34,976 nucleotides of DNA from CAZIRF01 sp964541755 (GCA_964541755.1 CAZIRF010000031.1:1-34976); one strand, 5' to 3'. Shown: positions 20,813 through 30,353, numbered from the stretch's first letter. The notes: generated by a model not told the origin, from the letters alone. Numbers and translations are program-made.

Positions 20813-22699
20813 ATGGCCAAAAAAACGGGTGTGAAACAGTACCGCGAGACAGAGAGCATAGGCCGGGGTACGCGTCGGGTGTCCCGCCCTCTGGTTGTCA
20901 AGCTTATCGGGATAATATCCATTATTGTCGTCGTCTCGATGTCGGTCATAACCGGGATTGCAAGCTGGTCCTTTACCCGGGACGCCCGTACGCGCATTGA
21001 AGAGAACACCCTTATCTTAAGCGAGGTCCTCGCCGCGCAGGTAAGCGGGCGGCTGGATACGGTCCTCTCTTCTTCGCTGTCGCTTATGGATACCCTGCGC
21101 GAAGGGGCGGGGAACCGGGCTCTCGAGCGGGCGGCGGTGGCAAACTTCTTCGACCGAAACCCCCAGATTGCCTGGATGGAAGTCCCCGGCCAAAAATCCA
21201 TTGCCAACGATCGCTTTTTCCGGGCCAACGAGCTCGACCGGGATGTCCTCAAACCCTTCCTCTCTTCCAGTGAACCCCTTCTCGAGCGCGCCATGCAGGG
21301 CGAATCGATTGTCGTCAATGCGAGCCCTTCTGTGGGGATTCCGGCGGCGGCCCTCTTCGTTCCCTTCAAGGACTTTGGTACGCGCAATGCCCTGCTCGTC
21401 GTCTTTTCGACCGAGGACTTCATGGCCATGGTGCAGTCGGGTTCGACGGCCGAAAGCCAGGTCGTGGCCTGGGATGGCAGCCTCGTGGTCCACAGCGACT
21501 TCGAGCTCGTAAAGTCCGGGGTGAACCACCGGGATCGCCCCTTGATAAAGGCCCTCTTCGAGAGCGCCTCGGACAACCTGCAGATACGTTTTCGCGATGT
21601 CGACGGCAAAGAGTACTTGGGGGCCTTTCGCAAGCTGGCCACCGGGGGGCTCGCCGTAACGAGCGCGACGCCATCGGATCTCGTGTACCGGGCGGCGCAG
21701 GAAGTGTGGCGGCGCAACCTCTACCTTACCGGGGTGGTGCTCCTCCTCTCCATACTGGCGGTCTGGTTCTTCTCGAAGTCGGTGTCGCGCCCGGTTCTGG
21801 CCCTTGTGCGGGCGGCCGAGCGCATCGAGGGGGGTGAGTACGAAATTGCCCTCGAGAGCGGGACCCGCGACGAGCTGGGCCTCCTTACCGAAAGCTTTGT
21901 AAGCATGGGCAAGGGCTTGGCGGAACGCGAGCGCGTCAAGGAGACCTTTGGCAAATTCGTCAACAAGGAAATAGCCGAGCAGGCCCTCAAAGGAAACCTG
22001 CAGCTGGGTGGCCAGCGCAAAACGGCCACCATCTTCTTTTCGGACATCCGCTCCTTTACCGCCATTAGCGAGAGCCTCTCGCCAGAAGAGGTCGTCGAGT
22101 TCCTCAACGAGTACATGAGCCGCATGGTCGCCTGCATCGAGAAGACCAGCGGCGTCGTCGACAAATTCATCGGGGACGCGATTATGGCCGTTTGGGGTGC
22201 CCCGCTTTCTGCCGGGAGCCCGCGCGACGATGCCCTGCAGGCGGTGCGGGCCATGCTCATGATGCGCGGGGAGCTCCTGGACTTCAACAAGGACCGCGGC
22301 GGGCCGGGCAAGCCCCTCATCCACAACGGGGCGGGGGTCAACACCGGGCCCTGTATCGCCGGGCAGATCGGTTCGAACCAGCGCATGGAGTACACGGTTA
22401 TCGGCGACGCTGTCAACCTTGCAAGCCGTATCGAGGCCCTCAACAAACCCTTTGGAACGGACGTGCTGATATCGGCCTATACGTATGAGCTCGTCAAGGA
22501 CGATGTCGTCGCAGAGCCCATGCCGGCCATCAAGGTCAAGGGCAAGGCCGATCCCCTCGTCATCTACGCAGTCATCAAAATGAAGGGCGATGAGGGGCCC
22601 GAAACCCTCGCCGAATTGCGTCAGTTCCTGGGCATCACGCCCCCCGAAAAAATCAATGTAGAAAAAGAAGAAGTGAAGTATGAGATTCTCGACAACTGA
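20813..22699 (+). CDS. Membrane-bound class III adenylate/guanylate cyclase
   Basis: This 628-aa protein has a membrane helix at about 29-52, an extracytoplasmic sensor region (about 55-300, probably dCache-like), a second helix (about 303-321), a HAMP linker (about 322-375) and a C-terminal cyclase domain (about 400-590). Metal-binding aspartates are D411 (FFSDIRSFT) and D455 (DKFIGDAIMAVWG). K451 and T528 (YTVIGDAVNLASR) occupy the purine-specifying positions and favour ATP. N535 and R539 are the transition-state residues. All catalytic positions are thus present. ATG 20813 has GGAG 6 nt upstream. Its 3' end overlaps the next gene by 20 bp. The order cyclase, FecR-type protein, surface protein resembles my recollection of TP0485-TP0484-TP0483 in Treponema pallidum. 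Confidence 0.92.
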   Translation: MAKKTGVKQYRETESIGRGTRRVSRPLVVKLIGIISIIVVVSMSVITGIASWSFTRDARTRIEENTLILSEVLAAQVSGRLDTVLSSSLSLMDTLREGAGNRALERAAVANFFDRNPQIAWMEVPGQKSIANDRFFRANELDRDVLKPFLSSSEPLLERAMQGESIVVNASPSVGIPAAALFVPFKDFGTRNALLVVFSTEDFMAMVQSGSTAESQVVAWDGSLVVHSDFELVKSGVNHRDRPLIKALFESASDNLQIRFRDVDGKEYLGAFRKLATGGLAVTSATPSDLVYRAAQEVWRRNLYLTGVVLLLSILAVWFFSKSVSRPVLALVRAAERIEGGEYEIALESGTRDELGLLTESFVSMGKGLAERERVKETFGKFVNKEIAEQALKGNLQLGGQRKTATIFFSDIRSFTAISESLSPEEVVEFLNEYMSRMVACIEKTSGVVDKFIGDAIMAVWGAPLSAGSPRDDALQAVRAMLMMRGELLDFNKDRGGPGKPLIHNGAGVNTGPCIAGQIGSNQRMEYTVIGDAVNLASRIEALNKPFGTDVLISAYTYELVKDDVVAEPMPAIKVKGKADPLVIYAVIKMKGDEGPETLAELRQFLGITPPEKINVEKEEVKYEILDN

Positions 22700-25526
22700 T
22701 ATCGCCGTAACGGGGGCGACAACCCTCGCGGTCGCCGGCCTTTTGTGGCTCTTTGCCGCCGACATCATGCAGGCCTCCTCGCGCGATAATGCCGTTCCCC
22801 TGGGGACGGTTGTCTTCAAGCGCCTGAGCGCGACACGGCGGGCGGCGGATCAGCTGTCCTGGGAGCGGATGCGCAACAACAGCCCCGTCTGGGAGCTCGA
22901 CACCCTGCGCACTGCCGATTTCTCCGAGGCTAAGGTCACCTTCGACGATGGTACCGAGTTGGGTATCCAGGAAAACTCCATGTTGCGGCTCAACTTTGGC
23001 CGCGATGTGCGAAATCTCGAGTTTTTGTCGGGCGAGATTACCCTGGGTGGCGCACGCCGGAGCGACTGGAAAATTTCCAGCGACGCGGGGAGCATCTCGC
23101 TGGGCGAAAACTCCCGAGCGACCTTTAGCCGCAACGAGGATGCCTTGAGCGTCGAGGTCGAAAGCGGGGAGGCCACCCTTGTGCGCTCCGATGGCTCCAC
23201 CGTCGATGTGGCGGTCAACGAAGAGCTGGAAGTAAACGTCAAGACCGGGGCTACCCGCATCCTCGCGCGCCCCATCGTGGCGATTGCCCCGGCGCGGAAT
23301 GCCCGCATGCTCTGGCTCGAAGAGGGCGCGGATGCCGCCATGGCGATTCCCGGCGGGCGTGCCGATGCGCGGCCCCTCAATGTCTCTTTTGCCTGGCGCT
23401 CCGACGGGGTGGGGGCGGGGGCGTCCTCGGCAAGCGGGGATGTCATCGAAGACAGTGCATACATCCTTGAACTCTGTCCCACGGCTTCCTTTGTCGAGGG
23501 GGTCGTTGTCCATGAAGTCAGTGGCCTTCAGGCGCTTGTGCCGGTCGTTCCGGGGACCTGGTTTTGGCGTATTCGGGGTGCAGAGGGAGCGGTTTCGACC
23601 GAGCGCCGCTTTACCATTTCCCGGGACGAACACCCGCGCCCCATCGCCCCCCTCGACGGGACCCTTCTACGGTTTCGCCGCATCAAACCCTCCCTGCGTT
23701 TTTCTTGGGCGGCTCTTGAGGCGGCCAACTCCTGGCTCTTCGAGCTCTCTCAAGATCCCGATTTTGCCACGACTCGTCTGCGTACCCGTGTCCTGTCCAC
23801 CAGCATTACCGTTCCCGGCCTGGATGAAGGCCAGTGGTATTGGCGCGTTTCGCCTGTCCATGAATGGGCCGTGGTAAGCCCCCCGATCGAGCGGGAAATT
23901 CGCCGCTTTACCGTCGAGCGCTCGCCAGAGATGCAGGAGACGGTTCTCTCCAACCCCTTCAACAAAACCCTCTTCCAGATACAGGAGCTCGATTCCCGCG
24001 GGCTCGCCTTCTCCTGGGTGCCGGTAGACGAGGCCCTGTCCTACGAGCTCGTTGTATCGGCTCAGCCGGATATGTCGCAACCCATTCTGTCTCTCCCCAT
24101 CCAAACGGCCTACCTGCGGCTTGAGGGCGAAGTGGCCGCGCCCCTCGCCACGCCCGGGACCTTTTACTGGGGGGTGCGTTGGCTCGATGCCGAGGGGAAC
24201 CGATCCCCGGTGCGCGACCCGCGCCTCATTGAGGGCGTGGACGGCATGCTCGCCATACGCCCGTCCTTCCCGCCGGACGGCTATCGCATTGCCGATTCCC
24301 TCGCGGCCAATACCCGTTTTACCTGGAAGTCCAACCTCGCGGCCAAGACCGTCTTTCAAGTTGCCCGGAGCGCCGATTTTTCCGATCTTTTATACGAAGA
24401 AGCTGTTCAGACAGAGACCACCTTCGCCAAAAACTGGCCGGTGGGCGAGTACTGGTGGCGACTTCGCACCTACAATGCCGACGGTTCGGTTTTTATTGAC
24501 ACGCCGGTGCGCAGCTTCTCGATTGTCGAGCCCCTGGCCCCACCGCTTCTCGAGAGTCCTGCATCGAATACGCTCTTTTATTTGCGCGAGGGCGATGAGC
24601 GTTCCTTCTCCTGGATCCCGGTCCCCCGCGCAGACTATTACTCCCTGTCCATCAGTGGTCCCCATGACAATTACGCGAAGCCCATATTCGAAAAGGGGAT
24701 TACCAGCGATACCTTCATAAGCTTTGACCTGGGGAATTGGCCCAGCGGCGACTACCGCTTTAGCGTACAGGCCCACTCCCTGGAGCACGCCGGAGGGACG
24801 CGTATTATCGGGTATATTGGCGGGGGTATTCTGCACTACGAAAACTTGCAGTACATCAAGCTTGGTGCGCCGGAAGACGGGTCCTCCCTCGAGGGGCTTT
24901 CTGCGCGGCGACGGGGCGTGCCTTTTTCCCTCTTGATGAATCCTCCCCCCGATGAAGGGGAGCTCTTGGTCTCGCCGGATGCGAGCTTTAACAAGCCTCT
25001 CTACCGCATTCCCCTGCGCAATGTGGGGGATGCCCTTCGTTCCGGTCGCCTCGACCCCGGCACCTGGTGGTGGCGCGTCAGTGGCAGCAAGGCCGGTTTC
25101 GATATCTCTTCGCAGGAAGCCCTGCGCTTTACGGTCCTGCCCATTCCCCCGCTCCCTCGCGCCCGCCTGGACCTCCCGGCAGACGGGGCCGTGGTGGATG
25201 CGGACTGGTTGCGAACGCGGCGCACTATCAGTTTTGAATGGGGGGCGGTCCCCTTTGCAAACGAGTATATCCTTGGTCTCTACCGCAATTCTTCTGCTTC
25301 GTCGCCCCTTGCCCGCTTTGAGCTCAAGGCGATCACTAACTGGACCCTGGAAGACCTCTCCATCCTCGATCGTGGCGATTTTGTTTGGACCCTCGAGGCC
25401 CGTTCGCGCGATCGCAATGGGGAAATCGAGCAGTACGGCCTCGTTGCAGAGCGCCGTTTCTCCATCGAACTCCCGCCAGCCCGGGACCAAAACAAGAGCG
25501 GTTCAGGGGCTTTGTATGGCCGCTAG
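22680..25526 (+). CDS. FecR-domain protein with FN3-like repeats
   Basis: This 948-aa protein has an N-terminal membrane anchor or uncleaved signal (about 9-27). A FecR-type beta domain follows (about 70-190: LRTADFSEAKVTFDDGTELGI and LEFLSGEITLGG). A long series of FN3-like repeats comes next, each with a SWxxV...YxLxxS and FYWRVR-type strand (for example GTWFWRIRG, GQWYWRVSP, GTFYWGVRW, GEYWWRLRT, GTWWWRVSG). No FecA/TonB or sigma-factor partner is seen, so a FecR-like signalling role is doubtful; a periplasmic or surface scaffold role is more likely. It overlaps the cyclase gene by 20 bp and the next gene by 11 bp, so the three are one translation-coupled operon. Confidence 0.85.
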   Translation: MRFSTTDIAVTGATTLAVAGLLWLFAADIMQASSRDNAVPLGTVVFKRLSATRRAADQLSWERMRNNSPVWELDTLRTADFSEAKVTFDDGTELGIQENSMLRLNFGRDVRNLEFLSGEITLGGARRSDWKISSDAGSISLGENSRATFSRNEDALSVEVESGEATLVRSDGSTVDVAVNEELEVNVKTGATRILARPIVAIAPARNARMLWLEEGADAAMAIPGGRADARPLNVSFAWRSDGVGAGASSASGDVIEDSAYILELCPTASFVEGVVVHEVSGLQALVPVVPGTWFWRIRGAEGAVSTERRFTISRDEHPRPIAPLDGTLLRFRRIKPSLRFSWAALEAANSWLFELSQDPDFATTRLRTRVLSTSITVPGLDEGQWYWRVSPVHEWAVVSPPIEREIRRFTVERSPEMQETVLSNPFNKTLFQIQELDSRGLAFSWVPVDEALSYELVVSAQPDMSQPILSLPIQTAYLRLEGEVAAPLATPGTFYWGVRWLDAEGNRSPVRDPRLIEGVDGMLAIRPSFPPDGYRIADSLAANTRFTWKSNLAAKTVFQVARSADFSDLLYEEAVQTETTFAKNWPVGEYWWRLRTYNADGSVFIDTPVRSFSIVEPLAPPLLESPASNTLFYLREGDERSFSWIPVPRADYYSLSISGPHDNYAKPIFEKGITSDTFISFDLGNWPSGDYRFSVQAHSLEHAGGTRIIGYIGGGILHYENLQYIKLGAPEDGSSLEGLSARRRGVPFSLLMNPPPDEGELLVSPDASFNKPLYRIPLRNVGDALRSGRLDPGTWWWRVSGSKAGFDISSQEALRFTVLPIPPLPRARLDLPADGAVVDADWLRTRRTISFEWGAVPFANEYILGLYRNSSASSPLARFELKAITNWTLEDLSILDRGDFVWTLEARSRDRNGEIEQYGLVAERRFSIELPPARDQNKSGSGALYGR

Positions 25527-26835
25527 ACCGACATCCCGTGTACCCGTCTTTTTTATACTGATAGTCTTGCTCAGTGCCCTCTTCCCCTTGGCTCTGGCTG
25601 CCCAAGAGCCGCCAGATTCGCAGGATGTACCTCCAGCGGCTGCGCCCGGCGATTTCCCGCTTGCCGATGGGGCTCCTGCCAATCAGGATGACCTGCCCCC
25701 CGAAGCCCCGGCTCCCGCTGCCGGCTTTGAAAAGACCCGGCTCGAAAGTGACAGTGGCGATGTCACTTTCTGGTTTGAGGTTGGCGAGGATGGTGTGCCC
25801 ATCTTTACCCAGATCCTTGGCTGGGAGGAGGACCCCTTCGCCCTGCACTTCGAAATACTCATTCGAAATGATGCCGACGAGATCATATTGGGCGAAATTG
25901 TCAAAGAAAATCGCCTCGAAGTGCGCCTCGAACCGGGGTCCTACAGCTATCGCATCATCACCTGGAACCTCCTCGAAAAGCCCGATCTCCAATCCGACTG
26001 GCTCCCCCTCGAGGTCATCAAGGCCGAAATCCCCGATCTTGCGGGTGTTGAACCGGGGGTCATCTACATGGATACCCTCGACCCGGCCATTACCCTCTTT
26101 GGCGAGCGACTGGTTGAGGGCGGCAGGGTGTTTCTGCGAGATACCGACTCTTCACAGAGCCATGAGGGGCGGGTAGTGTCCCGCAACGAGGACGGCTCGA
26201 TCTCGGTTCTCTTCCCCGACAGCGCGTATCGCACCGGTCTGTTCACACTGGTCTGGATGAACCCCGGCGGGATAGAAGATCAGATCGAAAAGGGGCTGCG
26301 CATCCGCTTTCAACGCCCTGTGGATATATTGGTCAGTGCCGCATGGACGCCCTTCGTCGTCCTGGGCGACGAGTGGTTCGCGGGTGTCTGGCCGGGGCCC
26401 TTTGACCCCCTCTCGCTCGATACGGCGCTCAGTCTCTATTTCATAAAGGCCCGCTGGGGCTTTGTGGGGGTTGAGGCCCATGCGCGTGTTTTGTGGCTGC
26501 CCTTTGGCGGGAACGAGGACGTCACGGTCCAGAATCTCTACGGCCTCTTTGGCGGGGCGCTCCTGTACAAGTATCGCATTACCCGCAATTTCCACGTCCA
26601 ACTTGGCCTTGGTGCGGGGGTGGCGCTTAGCTGGCGGGGGCTCTGGTACGGCGAAACGGCCGGTCCCGAGCAGACATCCCTGGACCCCAGCCTGAATGCG
26701 GCTCTCTCTTTCCAGTATTTCTTCCGTAACAAGGTATGGATTGGTCTGGACCTCGGCGCCTATGCCATTTTGCACTACGAGACCACGGCCTTTGGCTTTG
26801 TGCCCGCTCTGCGAGTGGGGTATCAGCTTTTTTAG
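25516..26835 (+). CDS. Predicted outer-membrane / surface protein
   Basis: This 439-aa protein begins with a signal peptide (VPVFFILIVLLSALFPLALAA) and an acidic Pro/Ala-rich linker (about 30-70). A middle beta domain (about 75-255) contains GEIVKENRLEVRLEPGSYSYRI. The C-terminal about 170 residues have alternating hydrophobic strands ending in aromatic residues (YKYRITRNFHVQLGLGAGVAL, FGFVPALRVGYQLF), like a small beta-barrel ending in Phe. I chose ATG 25516, which overlaps the FecR-gene stop by 11 bp and has AGGGG upstream; a longer frame from 24952 is out of phase with the FecR gene and spurious. I recall a T. pallidum gene at the same relative place, TP0483, reported as fibronectin binding; homology is not shown here. 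Confidence 0.8.
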   Translation: MAARPTSRVPVFFILIVLLSALFPLALAAQEPPDSQDVPPAAAPGDFPLADGAPANQDDLPPEAPAPAAGFEKTRLESDSGDVTFWFEVGEDGVPIFTQILGWEEDPFALHFEILIRNDADEIILGEIVKENRLEVRLEPGSYSYRIITWNLLEKPDLQSDWLPLEVIKAEIPDLAGVEPGVIYMDTLDPAITLFGERLVEGGRVFLRDTDSSQSHEGRVVSRNEDGSISVLFPDSAYRTGLFTLVWMNPGGIEDQIEKGLRIRFQRPVDILVSAAWTPFVVLGDEWFAGVWPGPFDPLSLDTALSLYFIKARWGFVGVEAHARVLWLPFGGNEDVTVQNLYGLFGGALLYKYRITRNFHVQLGLGAGVALSWRGLWYGETAGPEQTSLDPSLNAALSFQYFFRNKVWIGLDLGAYAILHYETTAFGFVPALRVGYQLF

Positions 26836-26851
26836 ACTTGTATGGCATATG

Positions 26852-26905
26852 AAAAAGGGGCTGTCGCAAAAGTCACTCAAGACTTTTGTGACAGCCCCTT
26901 TTTTT
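26852..26905. terminator. Bidirectional intrinsic terminator
   Basis: A 22-bp stem (26852-26873 with 26882-26903, one G-U, 8-nt loop) has seven T at the plus-strand end and five A at the other. It separates the convergent cyclase operon (plus) and acyl-CoA synthetase gene (minus) and can serve both. Confidence 0.93.
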
Positions 26906-26924
26906 GTATCGTGAAGATTACCGT

Positions 26925-28574
26925 TCAGGTCCCGGTGCCCGCCTTGGCGACGATCTCGTTCCCCATTTCGCGCAGCTTGTACTTCTGGATCTTGCCGCTG
27001 CCGGTCTGGGGGTAGGCGTCGACGAAAAAGACGTACTTGGGAATCTTGAAGCGGCTTATCTGGCCGCGGCAGTAGTCCTGGACAGCCTCTTCGCTAAGGG
27101 CAGCCCCTTCCTTTTGAATGATAAAGGCTCCCACCTCCTCGCCGTACTTTTTGCTCGCGATACCCACGACCTGGACGTCCTTGACGCCCTCCATGGTGTA
27201 GAGAAATTCTTCGATTTCCTTGGGATAGACGTTTTCCCCGCCGCGGATAATCATATCCTTGATGCGGCCGGTAACCATGAAGTTGCCGTTTTCATCCTTG
27301 ACGCCCAGGTCTCCCGAGTGGAGCCAACCTTCGGCGTCGATGATGGCGCGGGTGGCCTCTTCCATCTTGTAGTAGCCCTTCATGACATTGTAGCCGCGGC
27401 AGCAGAGTTCGCCGTGGACGCCGACGGGACATTCTGTGTTGGTCTCCGGGTCCCGTACCGACACCTCGACGCCGGGCAGTTCGCGCCCCACGGTGCCCAC
27501 CTTTACCTCGATGGGATCGTCGACGCGGGTCTGGGTCATGACGGGCGAAGACTCGGTAAGACCGTAGGCGATGGTCACCTCGCTCATGTGCATCTCGCCA
27601 ATGACGCGCTTCATCACCTCCATGGGGCAGGGGGAGCCGGCCATGATGCCGGTGCGCAGGCTCGTGGTGTCGAACATGGAGAACATGGGGTGGTTGAGCT
27701 CTGCGATGAACATGGTCGGAACCCCGTAGAGGGCGGTGCATTTCTCTTTTTGGACGGTCGCGAGCACGAGGAGTGCGTCGAAATTTTCGCAGATGGCGGC
27801 CGCTGCCCCGTGAGTGAGGACGGCCATCATGCCCAGGACGAGGCCGAAGCAGTGAAAGAGGGGAACCGGCAGACAGACGATGTCCTTGTCGGAAAAATTC
27901 TGGCACTGCCCGATGGCCAGTCCGTTGTTCAGAATGTTCTTGTGGGTGAGCATGACGCCCTTGGGGAAGCCCGTCGTCCCCGAGGTGTACTGCATGTTGA
28001 CCACGTCGTCGCAGGAGCAGGCGGCCTCGGCGGCCAAGAGGGCCTTTTTATCCGTGAAGCGCCCCAGGGTAAGGAGCTCTTCCATGCTGTACATGCCCCG
28101 GTGCTTGTGCGCCCCCAGGTAAATGACGCTCTTCAAGAAGGGATAGGCTGATGATGACAGGTGACCGCGGGGGGCGTCCTTGAGTTCGGGGATTAGTTCG
28201 TTGACCATGGCCACATAGTCCGAGTCGCGCCAGCCGTCGACGATGATGAGGGCGGCGAGATCGGCCTGTTTTATGAGGTAGTCCAACTCGTGGAGCTTGT
28301 AGTTGGTGTTGACCGTGACGAGAACCGCCCCGATGCGGGCGGCGGCAAAGAGGGCGGTGTTCCAGTCGGGGACATTGGTCGCCCAAATCCCGATGTTGTC
28401 GCCCCGCTTGAGCCCGATGGCCAGGAAGCTCTTTGCCAGTTCGTCCACGCGTGCGTCGAACTCCTTCCAGGTCCAATAGAGATTGCGGTCTGCGTAGATG
28501 ATGAAGTTTTGGTCACCCTGTTTTTGCGCGTATTCGCGAACGAGGCCCGAGAGGGTTTTGTCTATCAATTCCAT
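26925..28574 (-). CDS. AMP-dependent acyl-CoA synthetase
   Basis: This 549-aa adenylate-forming enzyme activates a carboxylic or fatty acid as acyl-AMP and then acyl-CoA. The P-loop-like motif is YTSGTTGFPKGVMLTH. The A5 motif is YGLTESSPV. The A7/A8 region is GWLHSGDLGVKDENGNFMVTGRIKD followed by MIIRGGENVYPKEIE. The catalytic Lys lies in the C-terminal QTGSGKIQKYKLRE. It resembles medium/long-chain fatty-acyl-CoA ligases of the FadD3/AcsA group; the substrate cannot be read from sequence. A longer frame starting at 29033 is a shadow of the cupin gene; ATG 28574 (MELIDKTLSG) gives the family N-terminus. It begins 10 bp after the XRE-cupin gene and is probably controlled by it. Confidence 0.94.
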   Translation of the reverse strand: MELIDKTLSGLVREYAQKQGDQNFIIYADRNLYWTWKEFDARVDELAKSFLAIGLKRGDNIGIWATNVPDWNTALFAAARIGAVLVTVNTNYKLHELDYLIKQADLAALIIVDGWRDSDYVAMVNELIPELKDAPRGHLSSSAYPFLKSVIYLGAHKHRGMYSMEELLTLGRFTDKKALLAAEAACSCDDVVNMQYTSGTTGFPKGVMLTHKNILNNGLAIGQCQNFSDKDIVCLPVPLFHCFGLVLGMMAVLTHGAAAAICENFDALLVLATVQKEKCTALYGVPTMFIAELNHPMFSMFDTTSLRTGIMAGSPCPMEVMKRVIGEMHMSEVTIAYGLTESSPVMTQTRVDDPIEVKVGTVGRELPGVEVSVRDPETNTECPVGVHGELCCRGYNVMKGYYKMEEATRAIIDAEGWLHSGDLGVKDENGNFMVTGRIKDMIIRGGENVYPKEIEEFLYTMEGVKDVQVVGIASKKYGEEVGAFIIQKEGAALSEEAVQDYCRGQISRFKIPKYVFFVDAYPQTGSGKIQKYKLREMGNEIVAKAGTGT

Positions 28575-28584
28575 GCCTCTGCCC

Positions 28585-29148
28585 CTAGTATGGCGCGTAG
28601 ACGACGGCGAGAATGCTGGCTGTCGCCCCGGCGGGAGCCCCCACGCAGTGGGGTACGAGGGAGTCGTAGTAGATCGAGTCCCCCTTTTCGAGGGCGTAGC
28701 GGGTTGTCCCGTAGAGGACTTCGAGGGTCCCCCCGAGGACGTAGAGGAATTCTTCCCCCTCGTGGCTCGATTGGCGTTCTTCGCTAGCGGTAGAGTCCAC
28801 TTCAATGAAGAAGGGGTCCATGTGTCGGGCGCTCTTGGTGGCGGCGAGACCGCGGAAGTCAAGGTATTCGCTCTTGGTGGTGCCGGCGAAGCGGACGGCG
28901 GGGGCAGCCTTGCCCGAACGGGTGATAACCGGTCCGAGTTCGCTTTCATCGTCCATGAAGGTGCCCATGCGTACACCGAGTCCCCGTGCCACTTTGACCA
29001 AGGGGGCAAGGCCCGAAAGGCTGTCGGCTTCAAGGGCGGCTATTTGTTCAAGCGAGAGACCCGCACGTTCGGCGAGTTCTTCCTGGGAAAGCTTTTTTTC
29101 TGCGCGTAAACGTGCAATGCGAGATCCGGGGGTGTCGTTGGTGGGCAT
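28585..29148 (-). CDS. XRE-family regulator with cupin sensor domain
   Basis: This 187-aa regulator has an N-terminal XRE helix-turn-helix (about 10-64: SRIARLRAEKKLSQEELAER, then AGLSLEQIAALE) and a C-terminal cupin_2 barrel (about 110-185: SSHEGEEFLYVLGGTLEVLY and KGDSIYYDSLVPHCV). The cupin probably binds a small effector; H and E of the EGEEFLYVL motif are typical metal or ligand positions. ATG 29148 has GGAGG 4-5 nt upstream. XRE-cupin genes directly before an AMP-binding ligase are a common pair, which suggests that the regulator senses the ligase substrate or product. A promoter TGGACA-N16-TATTTT lies about 80 nt upstream. Confidence 0.92.
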   Translation of the reverse strand: MPTNDTPGSRIARLRAEKKLSQEELAERAGLSLEQIAALEADSLSGLAPLVKVARGLGVRMGTFMDDESELGPVITRSGKAAPAVRFAGTTKSEYLDFRGLAATKSARHMDPFFIEVDSTASEERQSSHEGEEFLYVLGGTLEVLYGTTRYALEKGDSIYYDSLVPHCVGAPAGATASILAVVYAPY

Positions 29149-29322
29149 GCTTCCTCCGTGGTATATGATTTCCGGTTTCGAGATTATGACATGACTTTTC
29201 AAAAAGGGTTGCGTTTTTTCGACAAAATATCAAAAATTGGCGAATTGTCCAGTTTGTATTTGACGGGCAACCGGCCTGCCTCAGCCCACCTCGTTGTCTG
29301 CATAAAGCGCCGGCTTGCGTGG

Positions 29323-30351
29323 CTACCAGCGGTTTTTAACCTTTTCGGCAAAGCCCGTAAGTCCTTGAAACGAAAGGCTGGTTCCGTCATCGAGGATGGC
29401 CGTACCGCGAAAGGTCCCGAAAACCTGATGCTGGATCGAGCTGTATATCAGTGCGTTCATGCGGGCGCTGCGGTCGAGGATGGGATCGAGGTCGAGGACG
29501 AGGCGGCCATCGTCGCTCTCGAGTTGCCAGGGTTTGAGGTAGTCGCCGGGGTCGAGTTCGAAGCGGACGCTGCCCAACTTGTGGAGCTTCCCGTCGACAA
29601 AGAGGGCGTTTTCGGTACCCTGCGACGTGTCGCCGAAACCGCAGCCGGCGTTGAAGGCAAAGCGCTTGCCATCGACTATCCCGCTGGCAGAGGCCCAGTA
29701 CCAGGTGTCGCTGGCCGGCCACACCCCGCGCCCCCAGTCGAAGACGGCAAAGGCTTCATCCTTCATGAAGACGAAGTCGCGCTTGCCCGAGCGCATCACC
29801 CCCTCAGCATCGAGAGAAGGCGTCTTCTGGTTGTAGTAGAAGGCGTTTTTATTCTTTTTCCAGGGGATCGCGGTGACGATGGATTCTGCGGAAGGGGCAG
29901 GACTCAACACGAGGGCTCCGCGCAAACCGGTGCCGTTGTCGAAGCCCGGCATATCGACCTTGATGATGCGTGAACCATTGTCCAGTACCGAGAAATCCAT
30001 AAGGGTTCCCCGATGGTTGACCCGTACCGAACCCTGCCTGCTACTGGAGGGCAGGGCAAAGCGCCCCATGGGAAAGAGGACGGTCTCTGTGTGGGTTGTC
30101 GTTTTGGCACTGTCGAGGTCGATGAGGGTGGCACTCAGCATCCCCATATAGCCGTTGTCGGCTATGGTAAGGGCAATGCCAAAGTGGGCGCCCAGGACGC
30201 AGTAGTAGTCCCACTCCTTTATTCGACGCAGGGGGGCTGCTATGAGCGAGCGCTCGTAGCGAAGCAGGAGCTGGCGGGCCCAACCGGCGCGAGACAGGCG
30301 TCCTTCATCGTCAAGGAGCGCTGCCTCGCGGGTAAATTCGTTTTGCGTCAC
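29323..30351 (-). CDS. DUF2804 protein
   Basis: This 342-aa protein matches the DUF2804 pattern: an N-terminal VTQNEFTREAALLDDEGRLSRAGW and RRIKEWDYYCVL, then a beta-rich body with the very polar motifs WYWASASG and NAGCGFGDTS, and a C-terminal HHQ-like QHQVFGTFRG. Its function is unknown; the fold is thought to be lipocalin-like or related to tocopherol cyclase/AttH-like proteins. I chose GTG 30351 because the preceding gene stops at 30354-30356 and the family start (...QNEFTRE) is here; a longer frame from 30534 is an out-of-phase shadow of the DUF2147 gene. The two genes are 2 bp apart and surely cotranscribed. No ideal Shine-Dalgarno is seen. Confidence 0.8.
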   Translation of the reverse strand: MTQNEFTREAALLDDEGRLSRAGWARQLLLRYERSLIAAPLRRIKEWDYYCVLGAHFGIALTIADNGYMGMLSATLIDLDSAKTTTHTETVLFPMGRFALPSSSRQGSVRVNHRGTLMDFSVLDNGSRIIKVDMPGFDNGTGLRGALVLSPAPSAESIVTAIPWKKNKNAFYYNQKTPSLDAEGVMRSGKRDFVFMKDEAFAVFDWGRGVWPASDTWYWASASGIVDGKRFAFNAGCGFGDTSQGTENALFVDGKLHKLGSVRFELDPGDYLKPWQLESDDGRLVLDLDPILDRSARMNALIYSSIQHQVFGTFRGTAILDDGTSLSFQGLTGFAEKVKNRW

Positions 30352-30353
30352 GT

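Noticed and set aside
21017..22819. 600-aa antisense frame opposite the cyclase
   Set aside because: The plus-strand frame has all catalytic motifs of a class III cyclase; the antisense product has none and is explained by the high GC codon bias.
24952..25515. Long N-terminal extension of the outer-membrane protein gene
   Set aside because: It overlaps the FecR gene in another frame; a signal peptide begins right after ATG 25516.
26852..26905. Another copy of the three-hairpin element
   Set aside because: The 22-bp stem shares no sequence with that element and has the U-tails of an ordinary bidirectional terminator.
28575..29033. N-terminal extension of the acyl-CoA synthetase
   Set aside because: It is the out-of-frame reading of the XRE-cupin gene; the family N-terminus starts at 28574.
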